From Streptomyces sp. NRRL F-5630 (GTDB taxonomy: Bacteria; Actinomycetota; Actinomycetes; Streptomycetales; Streptomycetaceae): DNA of 35,525 nucleotides. A model generated the notes under the pieces. That model ran no database searches. It was not told the DNA's origin and saw only the letters and a program-made list of their open reading frames with translations. This document shows, piece by piece, positions 16,749-25,728 of the stretch (within the stretch, counting starts at the first letter, position 1; each line of letters starts with the position of its first letter). The position numbers and the translations under genes were made by a program. The stretch spans positions 1 to 35,525 of the forward strand of contig NZ_JOGO01000060.1 in NCBI RefSeq assembly GCF_000719475.1. Reading direction: 5' to 3'.

Positions 16749-19700
16749 TCAGACGCGCGGCTTCTCGCGCATCTCGTACGTCGCGATGACGTCGTCGACC
16801 TTGATGTCGTTGAAGTTGCCGAGGTTGATACCGCCCTCGTAACCCTCACGGATCTCGGTGACGTCGTCCTTGAAGCGACGCAGGCCCTCGATGTTGAGGC
16901 TCTCCGCGATGACCTTGCCGTCACGGAGGAGCCGGGCCTTGGTGTTGCGCTTGACCTCGCCGGAACGGATGAGGACACCCGCGATGTTGCCGAGCTTGGA
17001 GGAGCGGAAGACCTCGCGGATCTCCGCCGTACCGAGCTCGACCTCTTCGTACTCCGGCTTGAGCATGCCCTTGAGGGCCGCCTCGATCTCCTCGATCGCC
17101 TGGTAGATGACCGAGTAGTACCGGACGTCGACACCCTCGCGCTCAGCCATCTGCGTGGCACGCCCGGCGGCGCGCACGTTGAAGCCGATGACGATGGCGT
17201 CCGAGCCGGTCGCCAGGTCGATGTCCGACTCGGTGACCGCACCGACGCCGCGGTGCAGCACCCGGATGTCGACCTCTTCGCCGACGTCGAGCTGGAGCAG
17301 CGAGGACTCCAGGGCCTCGACCGAACCGGAGGCGTCGCCCTTGATGATGAGGTTGAGCTGCTTGATCTCGCCCTCCTTGAGCACCTTGTCCAGGTCCTCC
17401 AGGGAGACGCGCCGGGTGCGCTTGGCGAACGCGGCGTTGCGCTCGCGGGCCGCGCGCTTCTCGGCGATCTGGCGGGCGGTGCGGTCCTCGTCGACGACGA
17501 TGAAGTTGTCGCCGGCGCCGGGGACGTTGGTGAGACCGAGCACCTGGACGGGCGTCGAGGGACCGGCCTCCTCCACCGTGTTGCCCAGGTCGTCGAGCAT
17601 GGCGCGGACGCGACCGTAGGCGTCGCCCACGACCATCGTCTCGCCGACCCGCAGGGTGCCGCGCTGCACCAGGACGGTCGCGGTGGCACCGCGGCCCTTG
17701 TCGAGGTGCGCCTCGATCGCGATGCCCTGCGCGTCCTGCTCCGCGTTGGCGCGCAGGTCGAGCGAGGCGTCGGCCGTGAGGATGACGGCCTCCAGGAGGC
17801 TGTCGATGTGCAGGCCCTGCTTGGCGGAGATGTCGACGAACATCGTGTCGCCGCCGTACTCCTCGGCGACGAGACCGAACTCGGTGAGCTGGCCGCGCAC
17901 CTTGGTCGGGTCGGCGCCCTCAACGTCGATCTTGTTGACGGCGACGACGATCGGCACCTCGGCGGCCTTGGCGTGGTTGAGCGCCTCGACCGTCTGCGGC
18001 ATGACGCCGTCGTTCGCCGCGACCACGAGGATCGCGATGTCGGTGGACTTCGCACCACGGGCACGCATGGCGGTGAACGCCTCGTGACCGGGGGTGTCGA
18101 TGAAGGTGATGCGGCGGTCCTCGCCGTTCACCTCGGTCGCCACCTGGTACGCGCCGATGTGCTGCGTGATGCCGCCGGCCTCGCCCGCGATCACGTTGGT
18201 CTTGCGGATCGCGTCGAGCAGGCGGGTCTTGCCGTGGTCGACGTGACCCATGACGGTGACCACCGGCGGGCGGGCCGTGAGCAGCTCCTCGCCGCCCTCG
18301 TCCTCGCCGAACTCCAGGTCGAAGGACTCCAGGAGCTCGCGGTCCTCCTCTTCCGGGCTGACGATCTGAACCTTGTAGTTCATCTCGTTGGCCAGGAGTT
18401 CCAGCGTCTCGTCCGTGACGGACTGGGTCGCCGTGACCATCTCGCCGAGGTTCATCATCACCGCGACCAGCGAGGCCGGGTTGGCGTTGATCTTCTCGGC
18501 GAAGTCGGTGAGCGAGGCACCACGCGACAGGCGAACGGTCTCGCCGTTGCCGCGCGGCAGCATCACGCCGCCGACCGACGGGGCCTGCATGGCCTCGTAC
18601 TCCTGGCGCCTCTGCCGCTTCGACTTACGACCACGACGCGCCGGACCGCCGGGACGCCCGAAGGCACCCTGCGTGCCCCCGCGGCCACCCGGGCCACCGG
18701 GACGACCACCGAAGCCGGGACGGCCACCGCCGCCACCGGGACGGCCGGCGAAGCCGCCGCCACCGCCACCGCCACCGGGACGGCCGGCGAAGCCGCCACC
18801 GCCGCCGCCACCGGGACGACCCGCGAAACCGCCACCGCCGGGACGACCGCCGCCGCCACCGGGGCGACCACCGGCACCGGGGCCGCGGCCGCCGGGACCG
18901 GGACGCTGACCGGCAGCGGGACGCTGCGGCATCATGCCCGGGTTCGGGCGGGGCCCGGCACCGGGACGCGGGGCCTGCGGACGGGGCATGCCGCCCGGCG
19001 TCGGACGCGCGCCGCCCTGCGGACGGGGACCGCCCTGACCGGCGCCGCCACCCTGCGGGCGCGGGCCACCGGGGGCACCGGCACCGCCGGGACGCGGGGC
19101 ACCGCCACCGGGACGGGGCGCCTGCGGGCGGCCCATGCCGGTCGAGCCACCGGAGGTGAAGGGGTTGTTGCCGGGACGCGGCCCGGCGGGACGACCGCCC
19201 GGACGCGGGGCCTGGCCGCCGGGACGCGGGGCCTGACGGTCACCACGGCCCTGGCCGCCACCCTGCTGGGGACGGCTGCCACCGGGCTTGGGGGCGCCGC
19301 CGGGGCGCGGAGCCGACGGAGCGGACTGGCCGCTCTGGGCGGGCGCGGCGGGGGGCGCGGTGAACTCCGGCGTGGAAGGCGCCGGGGCGGCCGGACGGGC
19401 CGGACCCGGACGCGGGCCGGGAGCCGGGCGCGAGGCCGGGGCCTCGGTGCGCGCGGCGGGGGCCTCCGGCGCGGCGGGGCGCGCGGGAGCCGGCTTGGGC
19501 GCCGCGGGACGCGGCGCCGGGGAAGGGGTGGGGGCGGACGGCGAGGGTGCCGCCGGCCGTGCGGGCGCCTGCTTGCGCGGCGCGCCGGGACGGGGACCGG
19601 ACTTGCCGGAGCCACCGCCCTGCTGGAATGCGTCAGTCAGTTTGCGCACCACCGGCGCCTCGATCGTCGAGGACGCCGAACGGACGAATTCACCGAGTTC

Positions 19701-19775
19701 TTGGAGCTTGGCCATGACGGCCTTGCTCTCTACGCCGAACTCCTTGGCGAGTTCGTATACCCGGACCTTAGCCAC
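16749..19775 (-). CDS. infB: Translation initiation factor IF-2 (1008 aa)
   Basis: GTPase that places fMet-tRNA on the ribosome. An N-terminal IF2_N domain ([20 protein letters not shown]) is followed by a long Gly/Pro/Arg-rich linker (about residues 55-380, with [12 protein letters not shown] repeats near 18700-18870), a second IF2_N segment, and the GTPase domain with G1 [12 protein letters not shown] near residue 507, G3 DTPGHEAFT and G4 VAVNKID. Domains II, III and IV follow, ending in [14 protein letters not shown]. Length is typical for Streptomyces. The start is GTG at 19775 with AAAGGAG 4 nt upstream. The linker repeats are coding low complexity and nearly free of the GACGTCGCG palindrome. 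Confidence 0.97.
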   Translation of the reverse strand: MAKVRVYELAKEFGVESKAVMAKLQELGEFVRSASSTIEAPVVRKLTDAFQQGGGSGKSGPRPGAPRKQAPARPAAPSPSAPTPSPAPRPAAPKPAPARPAAPEAPAARTEAPASRPAPGPRPGPARPAAPAPSTPEFTAPPAAPAQSGQSAPSAPRPGGAPKPGGSRPQQGGGQGRGDRQAPRPGGQAPRPGGRPAGPRPGNNPFTSGGSTGMGRPQAPRPGGGAPRPGGAGAPGGPRPQGGGAGQGGPRPQGGARPTPGGMPRPQAPRPGAGPRPNPGMMPQRPAAGQRPGPGGRGPGAGGRPGGGGGRPGGGGFAGRPGGGGGGGFAGRPGGGGGGGGFAGRPGGGGGRPGFGGRPGGPGGRGGTQGAFGRPGGPARRGRKSKRQRRQEYEAMQAPSVGGVMLPRGNGETVRLSRGASLTDFAEKINANPASLVAVMMNLGEMVTATQSVTDETLELLANEMNYKVQIVSPEEEDRELLESFDLEFGEDEGGEELLTARPPVVTVMGHVDHGKTRLLDAIRKTNVIAGEAGGITQHIGAYQVATEVNGEDRRITFIDTPGHEAFTAMRARGAKSTDIAILVVAANDGVMPQTVEALNHAKAAEVPIVVAVNKIDVEGADPTKVRGQLTEFGLVAEEYGGDTMFVDISAKQGLHIDSLLEAVILTADASLDLRANAEQDAQGIAIEAHLDKGRGATATVLVQRGTLRVGETMVVGDAYGRVRAMLDDLGNTVEEAGPSTPVQVLGLTNVPGAGDNFIVVDEDRTARQIAEKRAARERNAAFAKRTRRVSLEDLDKVLKEGEIKQLNLIIKGDASGSVEALESSLLQLDVGEEVDIRVLHRGVGAVTESDIDLATGSDAIVIGFNVRAAGRATQMAEREGVDVRYYSVIYQAIEEIEAALKGMLKPEYEEVELGTAEIREVFRSSKLGNIAGVLIRSGEVKRNTKARLLRDGKVIAESLNIEGLRRFKDDVTEIREGYEGGINLGNFNDIKVDDVIATYEMREKPRV

Positions 19776-19893
19776 TTCGCTCCTTTGAGGTCCGGGGGGC
19801 GCCGGACCGTCGCTACTTCATGGGCGTACTCATCGCGTACTCATCGAGTGCTCATCGCAATCTCGACCTACTTCCGACTCGCGAGGTACCTGG

Positions 19894-19916
19894 GCCGCAC
19901 GGCGGTTCCGTGCGGC
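19894..19916 (-). terminator. Hairpin between ylxR and infB
   Basis: Perfect 9-bp stem GCCGCACGG (19894-19902) with 19908-19916 and a 5-nt loop, 6 nt after the ylxR stop on the minus strand and about 120 nt before infB. It could be an attenuator or a weak terminator within the operon. Confidence 0.5.
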
Positions 19917-19921
19917 GCTTC

Positions 19922-20200
19922 TTACGGTGTTGCCTGCTCGACATAGCGACGGAGTTCCGCCGTGTCGAGCGGCCCCTGGACCCGGAGGGCCCGGGGGAAC
20001 GAGCGGCGGCGTACCGCCAGCTCCGTACAGGCCGGTACGGGGTGCACGTACGCACCCCGGCCGGGCAGCGTACCGCGCGGGTCGGGGAGCAGGGCTCCGT
20101 CGACCATCACAGTGCGCAGCAGTTCGTTCTTGGCCGCTCGCTCCCGGCACCCGACACAGGTGCGTTCAGGGCAGGGGCGCGCATGCGTCCGACCAGACAC
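19922..20200 (-). CDS. ylxR: YlxR / DUF448 RNA-binding protein (92 aa)
   Basis: Small basic protein between nusA and infB, the conserved position of ylxR. The family motif is complete: RTCVGCRERAAKNELLR, then DPRGTLPGRGAYVHP and a C-terminal RRRSFPRALR. Members bind RNA; in Bacillus a relative (RnpM) modulates RNase P, which is only suggestive here. The start is GTG at 20200 with GGGGAGGT upstream at a slightly long distance. The 596 bp before it are an unusual gap. Confidence 0.92.
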   Translation of the reverse strand: MSGRTHARPCPERTCVGCRERAAKNELLRTVMVDGALLPDPRGTLPGRGAYVHPVPACTELAVRRRSFPRALRVQGPLDTAELRRYVEQATP

Positions 20201-20619
20201 TCTTCAGTCTACCTCCCCGTAACGACCTCATCCCTATCGGGGGAAAAGATCGAACGGCCATCTGAGGCGGAGCGCCGCACCGGGCGGACTCCGCTTGTCC
20301 TGTGCTGTGTTCCGCGGGGCGCCTCCCCCGGGGACCGCGCGGGGCGCGAGGCCAGTGGGGGGATCGTGCCTTACGGGGGCGGGGTGGCGCACACGGATAT
20401 CGGCTTCCCGTGGGCTGCGGCGGGGACGCCTGATCACGCGGCCCGAGGACGCGGTGGGGGCGCGGGGCGCGACGTGGCCGGAATCGCGGGCGTGCCTCCG
20501 TGGGTGGCTGTCGCGGCGTTCGGCGCCGTGGCGTCGCCCGCATGGGGGATGAACCGCGGAGTGACGTCGCCACGGCGCCGCGCTTTCCGCGTCTCCGCTT
20601 CCCTGCGTATCCGGAACGG

Positions 20620-20651
20620 CCACGCGCCGTGGCATATTCCACGGCGCGTGG
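20620..20651. repeat. CATATT-loop hairpin, perfect copy
   Basis: Perfect 13-bp arms, CCACGCGCCGTGG (20620-20632) and CCACGGCGCGTGG (20639-20651), with loop CATATT. It shares GCATATTCCACG with the element at 32162-32204. Located about 145 bp behind the nusA stop. Confidence 0.85.
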
Positions 20652-20724
20652 TGCGCGGGCGACGCGACGTCGCGGGCACCGTACGGGCGTCAGCCGGAGG
20701 CGACGCGACGTGGCGGCGCCGACG

Positions 20725-20756
20725 CGACGTGGCGACGTGGCGACGTGGCGACGTGG
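20725..20756 (+). repeat. Four tandem copies of an 8-bp unit
   Basis: CGACGTGG is repeated four times without interruption. The unit is a half-palindrome variant of the window-wide GACGTCGCG family. Confidence 0.85.
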
Positions 20757-20796
20757 TGCAGCCGGCGCGGCGCCGCGCCGCGCCAGTCCCCCGTCG

Positions 20797-21900
20797 TCAG
20801 CCCCGGGCCGGCCTGCGGTCCGCGCTGCGGGCGGGTGCGACGGTGCGGGACTCGCGGGCCCCGTCGCGGCTCCCCTCGCGGTCCTCGTTCCCGCTTCCGT
20901 CGCCGTCCTCGTCCGTCGCCTCCGTGTCGGGACGGATGTCGATGCGCCAGCCGGTGAGGCGCGCGGCGAGGCGGGCGTTCTGGCCCTCCTTGCCGATCGC
21001 CAGCGAGAGCTGGTAGTCGGGCACCGTGACGCGGGCGGAACGCGTCGCGAGGTCGACGACCTCGACGTGGCTGACGCGCGCCGGGGAGAGCGCGTGGGCC
21101 ACGAGGTCGGCCGGGTTGTCCGACCAGTCGACGATGTCGATCTTCTCGCCGTTCAGTTCGGCCATGACGTTGCGCACCCGGCTGCCCATGGGGCCGATGC
21201 AGGCGCCCTTGGCGTTGAGCCCGGAGCGGTTCGAGCGGACCGCGATCTTCGTCCGGTGCCCGGCCTCGCGCGCGATGGCGGCGATCTCGACCGACCCGTC
21301 GGCGATCTCGGGGACCTCCAGGGCGAAGAGCTTCTTCACGAGGTTCGGGTGGGTGCGCGACAGGGTGACCGAGGGGCCGCGCATACCCTTCGCGACGCGT
21401 ACGACATACGAGCGCAGCCGCAGACCGTGCGTGTACTCCTCGCCGGGGACCTGCTCCTGCACCGGCAGGATGGCCTCCAGCTTGCCGATGTCCACGAGGA
21501 CGTTCTTCGGGTCGCGGCCCTGCTGGACGACGCCGGTCACGATGTCGCCCTCACGCCCGGCGTACTCGCCGAGCGTCGCGTCGTCCTGCGCGTCGCGCAG
21601 CCGCTGGAGGATGACCTGCTTGGCGGTCGTCGCCGCGATGCGCCCGAAGTCGGAGGGCGTGTCGTCGAACTCGCGCGGACGGGCGTCCTCGCCGAGATCC
21701 GCGAGGTCCGCCTCCTCCTCCCTCACCCACACCGTCACATGACCCGATTCACGGTCGAGATGGACGCGCGCGCGGCGGTGGCTGTGCTCCGTGCGGTGGT
21801 ACGCGATGAGGAGCGCCGACTCGATCGCCTCGACCAAACGGTCGAAGGAGATCTCCTTCTCCCGGATCAGACCCCGCAGGGCACTCATGTCGATATCCAC
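20797..21900 (-). CDS. nusA: Transcription termination/antitermination factor NusA (367 aa)
   Basis: Binds RNA polymerase and nascent RNA. Domains in order: N-terminal domain ([20 protein letters not shown]), S1 (about 120-190, [22 protein letters not shown]), KH1 ([19 protein letters not shown]) and KH2 ([25 protein letters not shown]), then an acidic and basic disordered tail. The C-terminal acidic repeats of proteobacterial NusA are absent, as is normal for actinobacteria. The GTG at 21900 is preceded by GGAGG and lies 2 bp after the rimP stop, so the two genes are coupled. Confidence 0.96.
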   Translation of the reverse strand: MDIDMSALRGLIREKEISFDRLVEAIESALLIAYHRTEHSHRRARVHLDRESGHVTVWVREEEADLADLGEDARPREFDDTPSDFGRIAATTAKQVILQRLRDAQDDATLGEYAGREGDIVTGVVQQGRDPKNVLVDIGKLEAILPVQEQVPGEEYTHGLRLRSYVVRVAKGMRGPSVTLSRTHPNLVKKLFALEVPEIADGSVEIAAIAREAGHRTKIAVRSNRSGLNAKGACIGPMGSRVRNVMAELNGEKIDIVDWSDNPADLVAHALSPARVSHVEVVDLATRSARVTVPDYQLSLAIGKEGQNARLAARLTGWRIDIRPDTEATDEDGDGSGNEDREGSRDGARESRTVAPARSADRRPARG

Positions 21901-21902
21901 GG

Positions 21903-22454
21903 CTACGCCTCCTTCGGCTTCGGTGCCTGCTCGGCCTCGGCCTGCTCGGCGTGCTGAGGACCGGCCTCGGCCGTCCTCTCCTTGCGGTTGAACTCGATCT
22001 CCACGCGCGCCTTCGAGATCTCGGGGAACTCCAGCCTGCGGCTGGTCGGCTTGCGGCCCTTGACGCCCGGGACCTCCAGGTCGAGCCCGGCGTCGTCCGC
22101 CTTCAGCAGCCGGGCCACGAGCTCGCCGCCCTCGGCGAGCTGGAAGCGCACGAGACGGCCTGTGGCGCGCACGTAGTGGCGGTGGGCGGTGAGAGGACGG
22201 TCGGCACCGGGCGAGGTGACCTCCAGGACGTACTCGTTCTCGCCCATGGCGTCGGTGTCGTCCAGCAGGGTGGAGATCTCGCGGCTCAGCTCGGCACACG
22301 TGTCGAGCGAGACGCCCGAGTCGCCGTCCACCACGATCTGCAGCACTCTGCGACGGCCGGCCGGAGTCACGGTGATCTCTTCGAGATCGAGGTCCCTGGC
22401 GGTCACGAGGGGCTCCAGGAGTTCCCGCAGCCTCTCGCTCTGGGTGGTGCTCAT
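21903..22454 (-). CDS. rimP: Ribosome maturation factor RimP (183 aa)
   Basis: 30S assembly factor. It shows the RimP pattern [46 protein letters not shown], and the conserved [15 protein letters not shown]. The C-terminal domain ends in an Ala/Glu-rich tail. The ATG at 22454 with GAGGAG about 9 nt upstream gives the standard start; the frame is open further 5' but that part is repeat DNA. First gene of the rimP-nusA-ylxR-infB-DUF503-rbfA-truB-ribF series. Confidence 0.95.
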   Translation of the reverse strand: MSTTQSERLRELLEPLVTARDLDLEEITVTPAGRRRVLQIVVDGDSGVSLDTCAELSREISTLLDDTDAMGENEYVLEVTSPGADRPLTAHRHYVRATGRLVRFQLAEGGELVARLLKADDAGLDLEVPGVKGRKPTSRRLEFPEISKARVEIEFNRKERTAEAGPQHAEQAEAEQAPKPKEA

Positions 22455-22526
22455 CCGGGTGACTCCTCGGCCGCGTGTGCTGTTGTGGTGCGTCATGTCT
22501 CGGCTCAAAGGGTATCCGGTCGCGAC

Positions 22527-22546
22527 GTCGAGTGGCGCCACTCGAC
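22527..22546. promoter_or_regulatory. Perfect 20-bp palindrome 73 bp upstream of rimP
   Basis: GTCGAGTGGCGCCACTCGAC has two-fold symmetry without a spacer. GTATCC occurs on either side at 22512-22517 and 22552-22557 as a direct repeat. The half site GTCGAGTGGC differs from the iterated GACGTCGCG word, so it may be a genuine operator for the rimP operon; no regulator is identified. Confidence 0.45.
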
Positions 22547-22762
22547 CGGGTGTATCCCGGTACGGCATCGGAGCGACGTCGCGCGCGGCGGCGTCGCCGC
22601 GTCGTGACACCGCCGTGGCGCGACGTCGACGCCCCCATGCCGCCTTCCGGTGGACGAACGGCGCGACAAGGCGTCCGCGCCTCTGTACGACGGACGGACG
22701 CGGGTACGGTGATCACCGCAGTGCCACCACACTCCGCGGCCCCGGCGGTACGTCGCCCGCGA

Positions 22763-22784
22763 CACGACGCGACGTCGCGTCGTG
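22763..22784. repeat. Extended perfect 22-bp palindrome of the GACGTC family
   Basis: The exact CGCGACGTCGCG at 22768-22779 is extended to a perfect 22-bp palindrome, one of the longest symmetric copies in the window (half site CACGACGCGAC). Confidence 0.85.
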
Positions 22785-23193
22785 GACGTGACGCGACGCA
22801 CACGTCGCGCGGGCACGGGGCCTGGGGCGCGGACCGCCGCACGTCGCGGGCAACGCCGCACGCGGCGCGACGTCGGGTCAGGTCGCGTCGCGGGCGACGT
22901 GCCGCGCGACGTGTTCGTCGCGTCGTGCGTCGCCTCCGGTCGCACGTCGCGTGCTCGGAAGACGTGGCGGCACTCGCACCCGCAATGCCGCTCCGTCGCG
23001 CCGCCGCTCCGCCGTATCGCTGTCATCCCCCGCCACCGTCGTCCGCCCGCCGTTCGCCGCTCTCGCCGCCTCCGTACGTCACCGCACCCGACCGCATCGC
23101 GCGCCGTGTCCCCACGCGACGTGGCGCCGTCGGCGCGGGTGCCGACGCGACGTGCGTGCGACGTCGGCACCGAATCCGCCGAGGAAGTACGCC

Positions 23194-23778
23194 GTGCCGC
23201 CACTGCCCGCCCCGGGTCCGCTGCCCCTCCCCCGTCTCTCGCGCCGTCTCCTGCTCGCCTCGGGCACCGCCCTGGCAGGTGCGACCCTGCTGACCGGCTG
23301 CTCGGACGACTCCGATGCCGCGTCGCGACGCCGTGCGAAGGCGGAGGCCACCACCGCGCAGAAGCTGAGCCGCTCGGCCGCGCGCGACAGTGCCGGCCTG
23401 ACGGCGCGTTACGACGCGACGCTGGCGGCGCACCCCGGACTCGACGCGACGTTGCGCCCGCTGCGCGCGCAGGTGTCGCGCCACCACGAGGCGTTCGACG
23501 CGGCGGGACGCGGCGCGACGAGCAGCCCGTCCCCCGACGCGTCGTCCTCCGCGACCGGTCGCGCGGCGGGTGCCGCGGCCGCGGCCGCGTCGCCCACTCC
23601 CCCCGTCGCGTCCGACGAGAAGACGGCGCTGCGCGACCTCGCCGCGGCGGAGAAGAAGCTCGCCGACCAGCGTGCGCGCGTCCTGGTGGACGCACCGGGG
23701 GAACTGGCCCGTCTGCTCGCCTCGGTGGCCGCCGCCGGCGCCGCACACGCCTACGTACTCGGCGCCGCGGCCACGTGA
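23194..23778 (+). CDS. Secreted lipoprotein of unknown function (194 aa)
   Basis: The N-terminus has Ser-Arg-Arg-Leu-Leu-Leu, a hydrophobic core and the lipobox LLTGC (Cys36), so the protein is expected to be a membrane-anchored lipoprotein, possibly Tat-exported. The mature part is Ala/Arg-rich with predicted helices (LSRSAARDSAGLTARYDATLAAHPG; TALRDLAAAEKKLADQRARVL) split by a Ser/Ala/Pro linker. The GTG at 23194 has GAGGAAG at 23181-23187. It is followed by the DUF4439 gene with 63 bp between them; homologues occupy the same place in Streptomyces. Function is not recognised. Confidence 0.82.
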   Translation: MPPLPAPGPLPLPRLSRRLLLASGTALAGATLLTGCSDDSDAASRRRAKAEATTAQKLSRSAARDSAGLTARYDATLAAHPGLDATLRPLRAQVSRHHEAFDAAGRGATSSPSPDASSSATGRAAGAAAAAASPTPPVASDEKTALRDLAAAEKKLADQRARVLVDAPGELARLLASVAAAGAAHAYVLGAAAT

Positions 23779-23841
23779 GACCGCACGCCAGCCTTCCCGC
23801 ACGGGAGCGGGTGGACCAGAAGCCAGCAGGAGGAGTCGCCG

Positions 23842-24357
23842 GTGTCTGAAATTGCTCGTACGCGCGTCGGAAAATCCGATGCCACGGAGCGAGAGCGGAA
23901 GGCCGCGCAGGCGGCGTTGCGCGCGGAGCACGCCGCGGTCTACGGCTACGGCGTCGTCGGGGGACGCGTCGCGCCCTCGCGCCGCGACGACGCGCGGGCG
24001 GCCTACGACGCGCACCGCGCGCGACGCGACGCCCTGGAACGCGACGTCACCGACCTCGGCGGCACGCCGGAGCCCGCTGCCGCGGCGTACACGCTGCCGT
24101 TCGCAGTGCCCGACGCCGCGGCGGCGCTACGGCTGGCGGGCGCGCTCGAAGAACGCGTCGCGGCGGTGTACGCCGACCTGGTGCGCGCCGCGTCGGGGCA
24201 ACGTCGCGCGGACGCCGCCGCCGCGTTGCGCGAGGCAGCGGTCCGCGCGGTGCGCTGGAGCGGTGACGGCGTAGCCTTCCCAGGTCTGGCGGAACGATCG
24301 AATTCGGCCAAGGAGGCCGGGAAGGAGCGTCCGGCTTCGCCGCCGCCGCAGGACTGA
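23842..24357 (+). CDS. DUF4439 ferritin-like domain protein (171 aa)
   Basis: All-helical protein of the DUF4439 family. The first helix has the conserved ALRAEHAAVYGYGVVGGRV; the second has RDDARAAYDAHRARRDAL; then TPEPAAAAYTLPFAVPDAAAALRLAGALEERVAAVYADL. Ferritin-like in fold, but a complete di-iron ligand set is not apparent, so metal oxidation cannot be claimed. The GTG at 23842 follows AGGAGGAG at about 23828-23835. It probably forms one transcript with the upstream lipoprotein and downstream kinase-like genes. Confidence 0.85.
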   Translation: MSEIARTRVGKSDATERERKAAQAALRAEHAAVYGYGVVGGRVAPSRRDDARAAYDAHRARRDALERDVTDLGGTPEPAAAAYTLPFAVPDAAAALRLAGALEERVAAVYADLVRAASGQRRADAAAALREAAVRAVRWSGDGVAFPGLAERSNSAKEAGKERPASPPPQD

Positions 24358-24390
24358 CCACCCGGTACCCGCCGAAAGGATGCGCCCCGC

Positions 24391-25377
24391 ATGGTCCTCG
24401 AACCTCCCCGACGACTCGTACGGGCCCTGGAAGAGGACCCCGGCGCGGAGGACGCGGCGGCCTGGCTGGACCGGCTCCCTGAGCTGGTCGAGGCGGCCAC
24501 GCGCCACTACGGCGTACGGGTGGAGCGGCTGCTCCAGCCGGGCGGGCGCAGCGGCGTGGTCCTGCTGGTACGCCGCGCGGACGACACTCCCGCCGTCCTC
24601 AAGCTCGCGCCGCCGGGCGCGCGCTGTGCCGCCGAGGCGGCGGCGCTCGCACGGTGGGCCGGCCTCGGGGCGTGCCGTCTTCTCGCCGCCCCCGAGACCG
24701 CCGCGGAGACCGGCCGAGGGCACGGCGCGGCGCCCGACGACGGGACGGGGAACGCGCCGACGGCGTTCGTCAGTGAGCGCGGCCTGCTCTTGGAGCGCCT
24801 GCGCCCTGAGATCTCGCTGAGTTCCCTGCCGCAGGCGAAGGCATTGCTCGAAGCTGCGGAGACGGTGCGCAGGCTGTGGGTGCCGGTGGCCGACGAGTCG
24901 CCGTACGAGACACTCGCCGCGCGCACGGAGCGGCAGGGGGTGCGCATGCGCGAGACGGCGGGCCCGCTCGTCCTGCCTCTCGTCGAGAACGCCCTCGCGG
25001 TACGGCGCGACCTGCTCGCCGACGCCGCGCGGCCGGGCGAGGAACGCGTGCTGCTGCACGGCGCCTTCCGGCAGGCGAAGGTCCTCGCGGGCGAGCGGAT
25101 GCCGTGGCTCGCGGTCGGTCCGGAGCCCCTGATCGGCGAACGGGCCTACGACGTCGCGCGCCTGATTCGCGACCGGCTGGAGGACCTCGTCGCGAGCGAC
25201 GGCGGGGCGAGCGCCGCGCGACGTCGCGTCGCCAAGCTCGCGGAGGCCCTCGACCTGGACCGCGACCGGGTCCAGGGCTGGGCACATTTTCGCGCGACGG
25301 CGGCCGGCGTGGCGGCGCTCGCAGCGGGACGCCGCCAGGAGGGTGAGACGCTGCTGGAGTTCGCCGCCTGGCTGTGA
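24391..25377 (+). CDS. Degenerate aminoglycoside-phosphotransferase-like protein, probable pseudokinase (328 aa)
   Basis: The fold signature of the APH family is visible: an N-lobe VVLLVRRADDTPAVLKLAPPG with the lysine, a Glu-containing helix RCAAEAAALARWA, and the C-lobe block LLHGAFRQAKVLAGERMPWLAVGPEPLIGERAYDVARL. The catalytic loop that reads HGD...N in active members is H223-G224-A225 with Lys at 230, and the metal-binding Asp position of the next strand is occupied by Gly243 (VGPEP). With both Asp residues missing, phosphotransfer is unlikely; a binding or regulatory role is inferred. The ATG at 24391 has AAAGGA 10 nt upstream. An exact CGCGACGTCGCG at 25217-25228 is read as Ala-Arg-Arg-Arg. 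Confidence 0.82.
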   Translation: MVLEPPRRLVRALEEDPGAEDAAAWLDRLPELVEAATRHYGVRVERLLQPGGRSGVVLLVRRADDTPAVLKLAPPGARCAAEAAALARWAGLGACRLLAAPETAAETGRGHGAAPDDGTGNAPTAFVSERGLLLERLRPEISLSSLPQAKALLEAAETVRRLWVPVADESPYETLAARTERQGVRMRETAGPLVLPLVENALAVRRDLLADAARPGEERVLLHGAFRQAKVLAGERMPWLAVGPEPLIGERAYDVARLIRDRLEDLVASDGGASAARRRVAKLAEALDLDRDRVQGWAHFRATAAGVAALAAGRRQEGETLLEFAAWL

Positions 25378-25515
25378 GGCCCCGAGCGTGTGGGCGGGAC
25401 GCCGCGGTGCAGGAGGCAACGTCGCGTACGGAGACGGCCCGGCATATCGCGTACGCGGACCCGGCCACGTCGCGTACCCGGCACGGCGACGTCGCGTGTC
25501 CCACGTCGCGCACCC

Positions 25516-25538
25516 ACGTCGCGTGCGACCAGGCACGA
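25516..25538 (+). repeat. Dispersed directional repeat, variant copy
   Basis: Differs by one base from the identical pair at 30422-30444 and 32182-32204. Core GTCGCGTGCGACCAGGCACG. Confidence 0.8.
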
Positions 25539-25666
25539 TGCGGTGCGACGTCGCGTGCCACGAGGCATGGCAACGTAGCCCCCGCGGACGTCGCGCACCC
25601 GCCGAGAGCACCGCTCCGTCCCCGTAGCGCACCGTCCCCCGCTCCCCGCGCCCGCACCCACGCACA

Positions 25667-25704
25667 CCGCAGCGCGGGGCGTCGCGTGACGTCCCGCGCT
25701 GCGG
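25667..25704 (-). terminator. Terminator of proS
   Basis: A 17-bp stem with a single mismatch or wobble, CCGCAGCGCGGGGCGTC (25667-25683) against 25688-25704, and the 4-nt loop GCGT, 25 nt beyond the proS stop. Confidence 0.8.
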
Positions 25705-25728
25705 GGTGGTGCCGGCTCTTCGGGCGGC

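Larger units (their letters stand above)
20201..20796. other. Long gap between nusA and ylxR
   Basis: No gene supported. Contains a perfect CATATT-loop hairpin (20620-20651), an exact CGCGACGTCGCG (20663-20674), four tandem CGACGTGG units (20725-20756) and a 16-bp palindrome GGCGCGGCGCCGCGCC (20764-20779) just behind the nusA stop, which may act in termination. The nusA-side half carries the repeats; the ylxR-side half (20201-20450) shows nothing notable. Confidence 0.55.
22455..23193. other. Divergent intergenic region between rimP and the lipoprotein gene
   Basis: These 739 bp hold no gene but should contain promoters for both directions; I could not place them with confidence. Contains perfect palindromes at 22527-22546 and 22763-22784 and many GACGTCGCG, CGCACGTCGCG and CGCGACGTG words. 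Confidence 0.55.
25378..25728. other. Repeat-dense gap between convergent kinase-like gene and proS
   Basis: No gene. The densest intergenic cluster of the ACGTCGCGT word: about eight occurrences between 25420 and 25600 at irregular spacing, in mixed forms (AACGTCGCGTACG, CACGTCGCGTA, GGCGACGTCGCGTG, CACGTCGCGCAC, GTGCGACGTCGCG). The proS terminator lies at its right end. Confidence 0.6.

Noticed and set aside
18630..18900. Dense Gly/Pro-coding repeats as a non-coding repeat element
   Set aside because: They are the in-frame IF-2 linker, usual in Streptomyces, and lack the GACGTCGCG word.
16680..19946. Very long plus-strand open frame (over 1000 codons) across infB
   Set aside because: It is the complement of infB in a GC-rich genome; the translation is Leu/Val/Asp/Arg-rich without domains, and IF-2 motifs are perfect on the minus strand.
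22505..23746. 413-codon minus-strand frame upstream of rimP
   Set aside because: Arg/Pro-rich translation of repeat DNA, overlapping the lipoprotein gene which has a signal peptide, lipobox and ribosome binding site.
25420..25600. CRISPR array
   Set aside because: Repeated words are short (9-12 bp), irregularly spaced and in both orientations, with no constant spacers and no cas genes.
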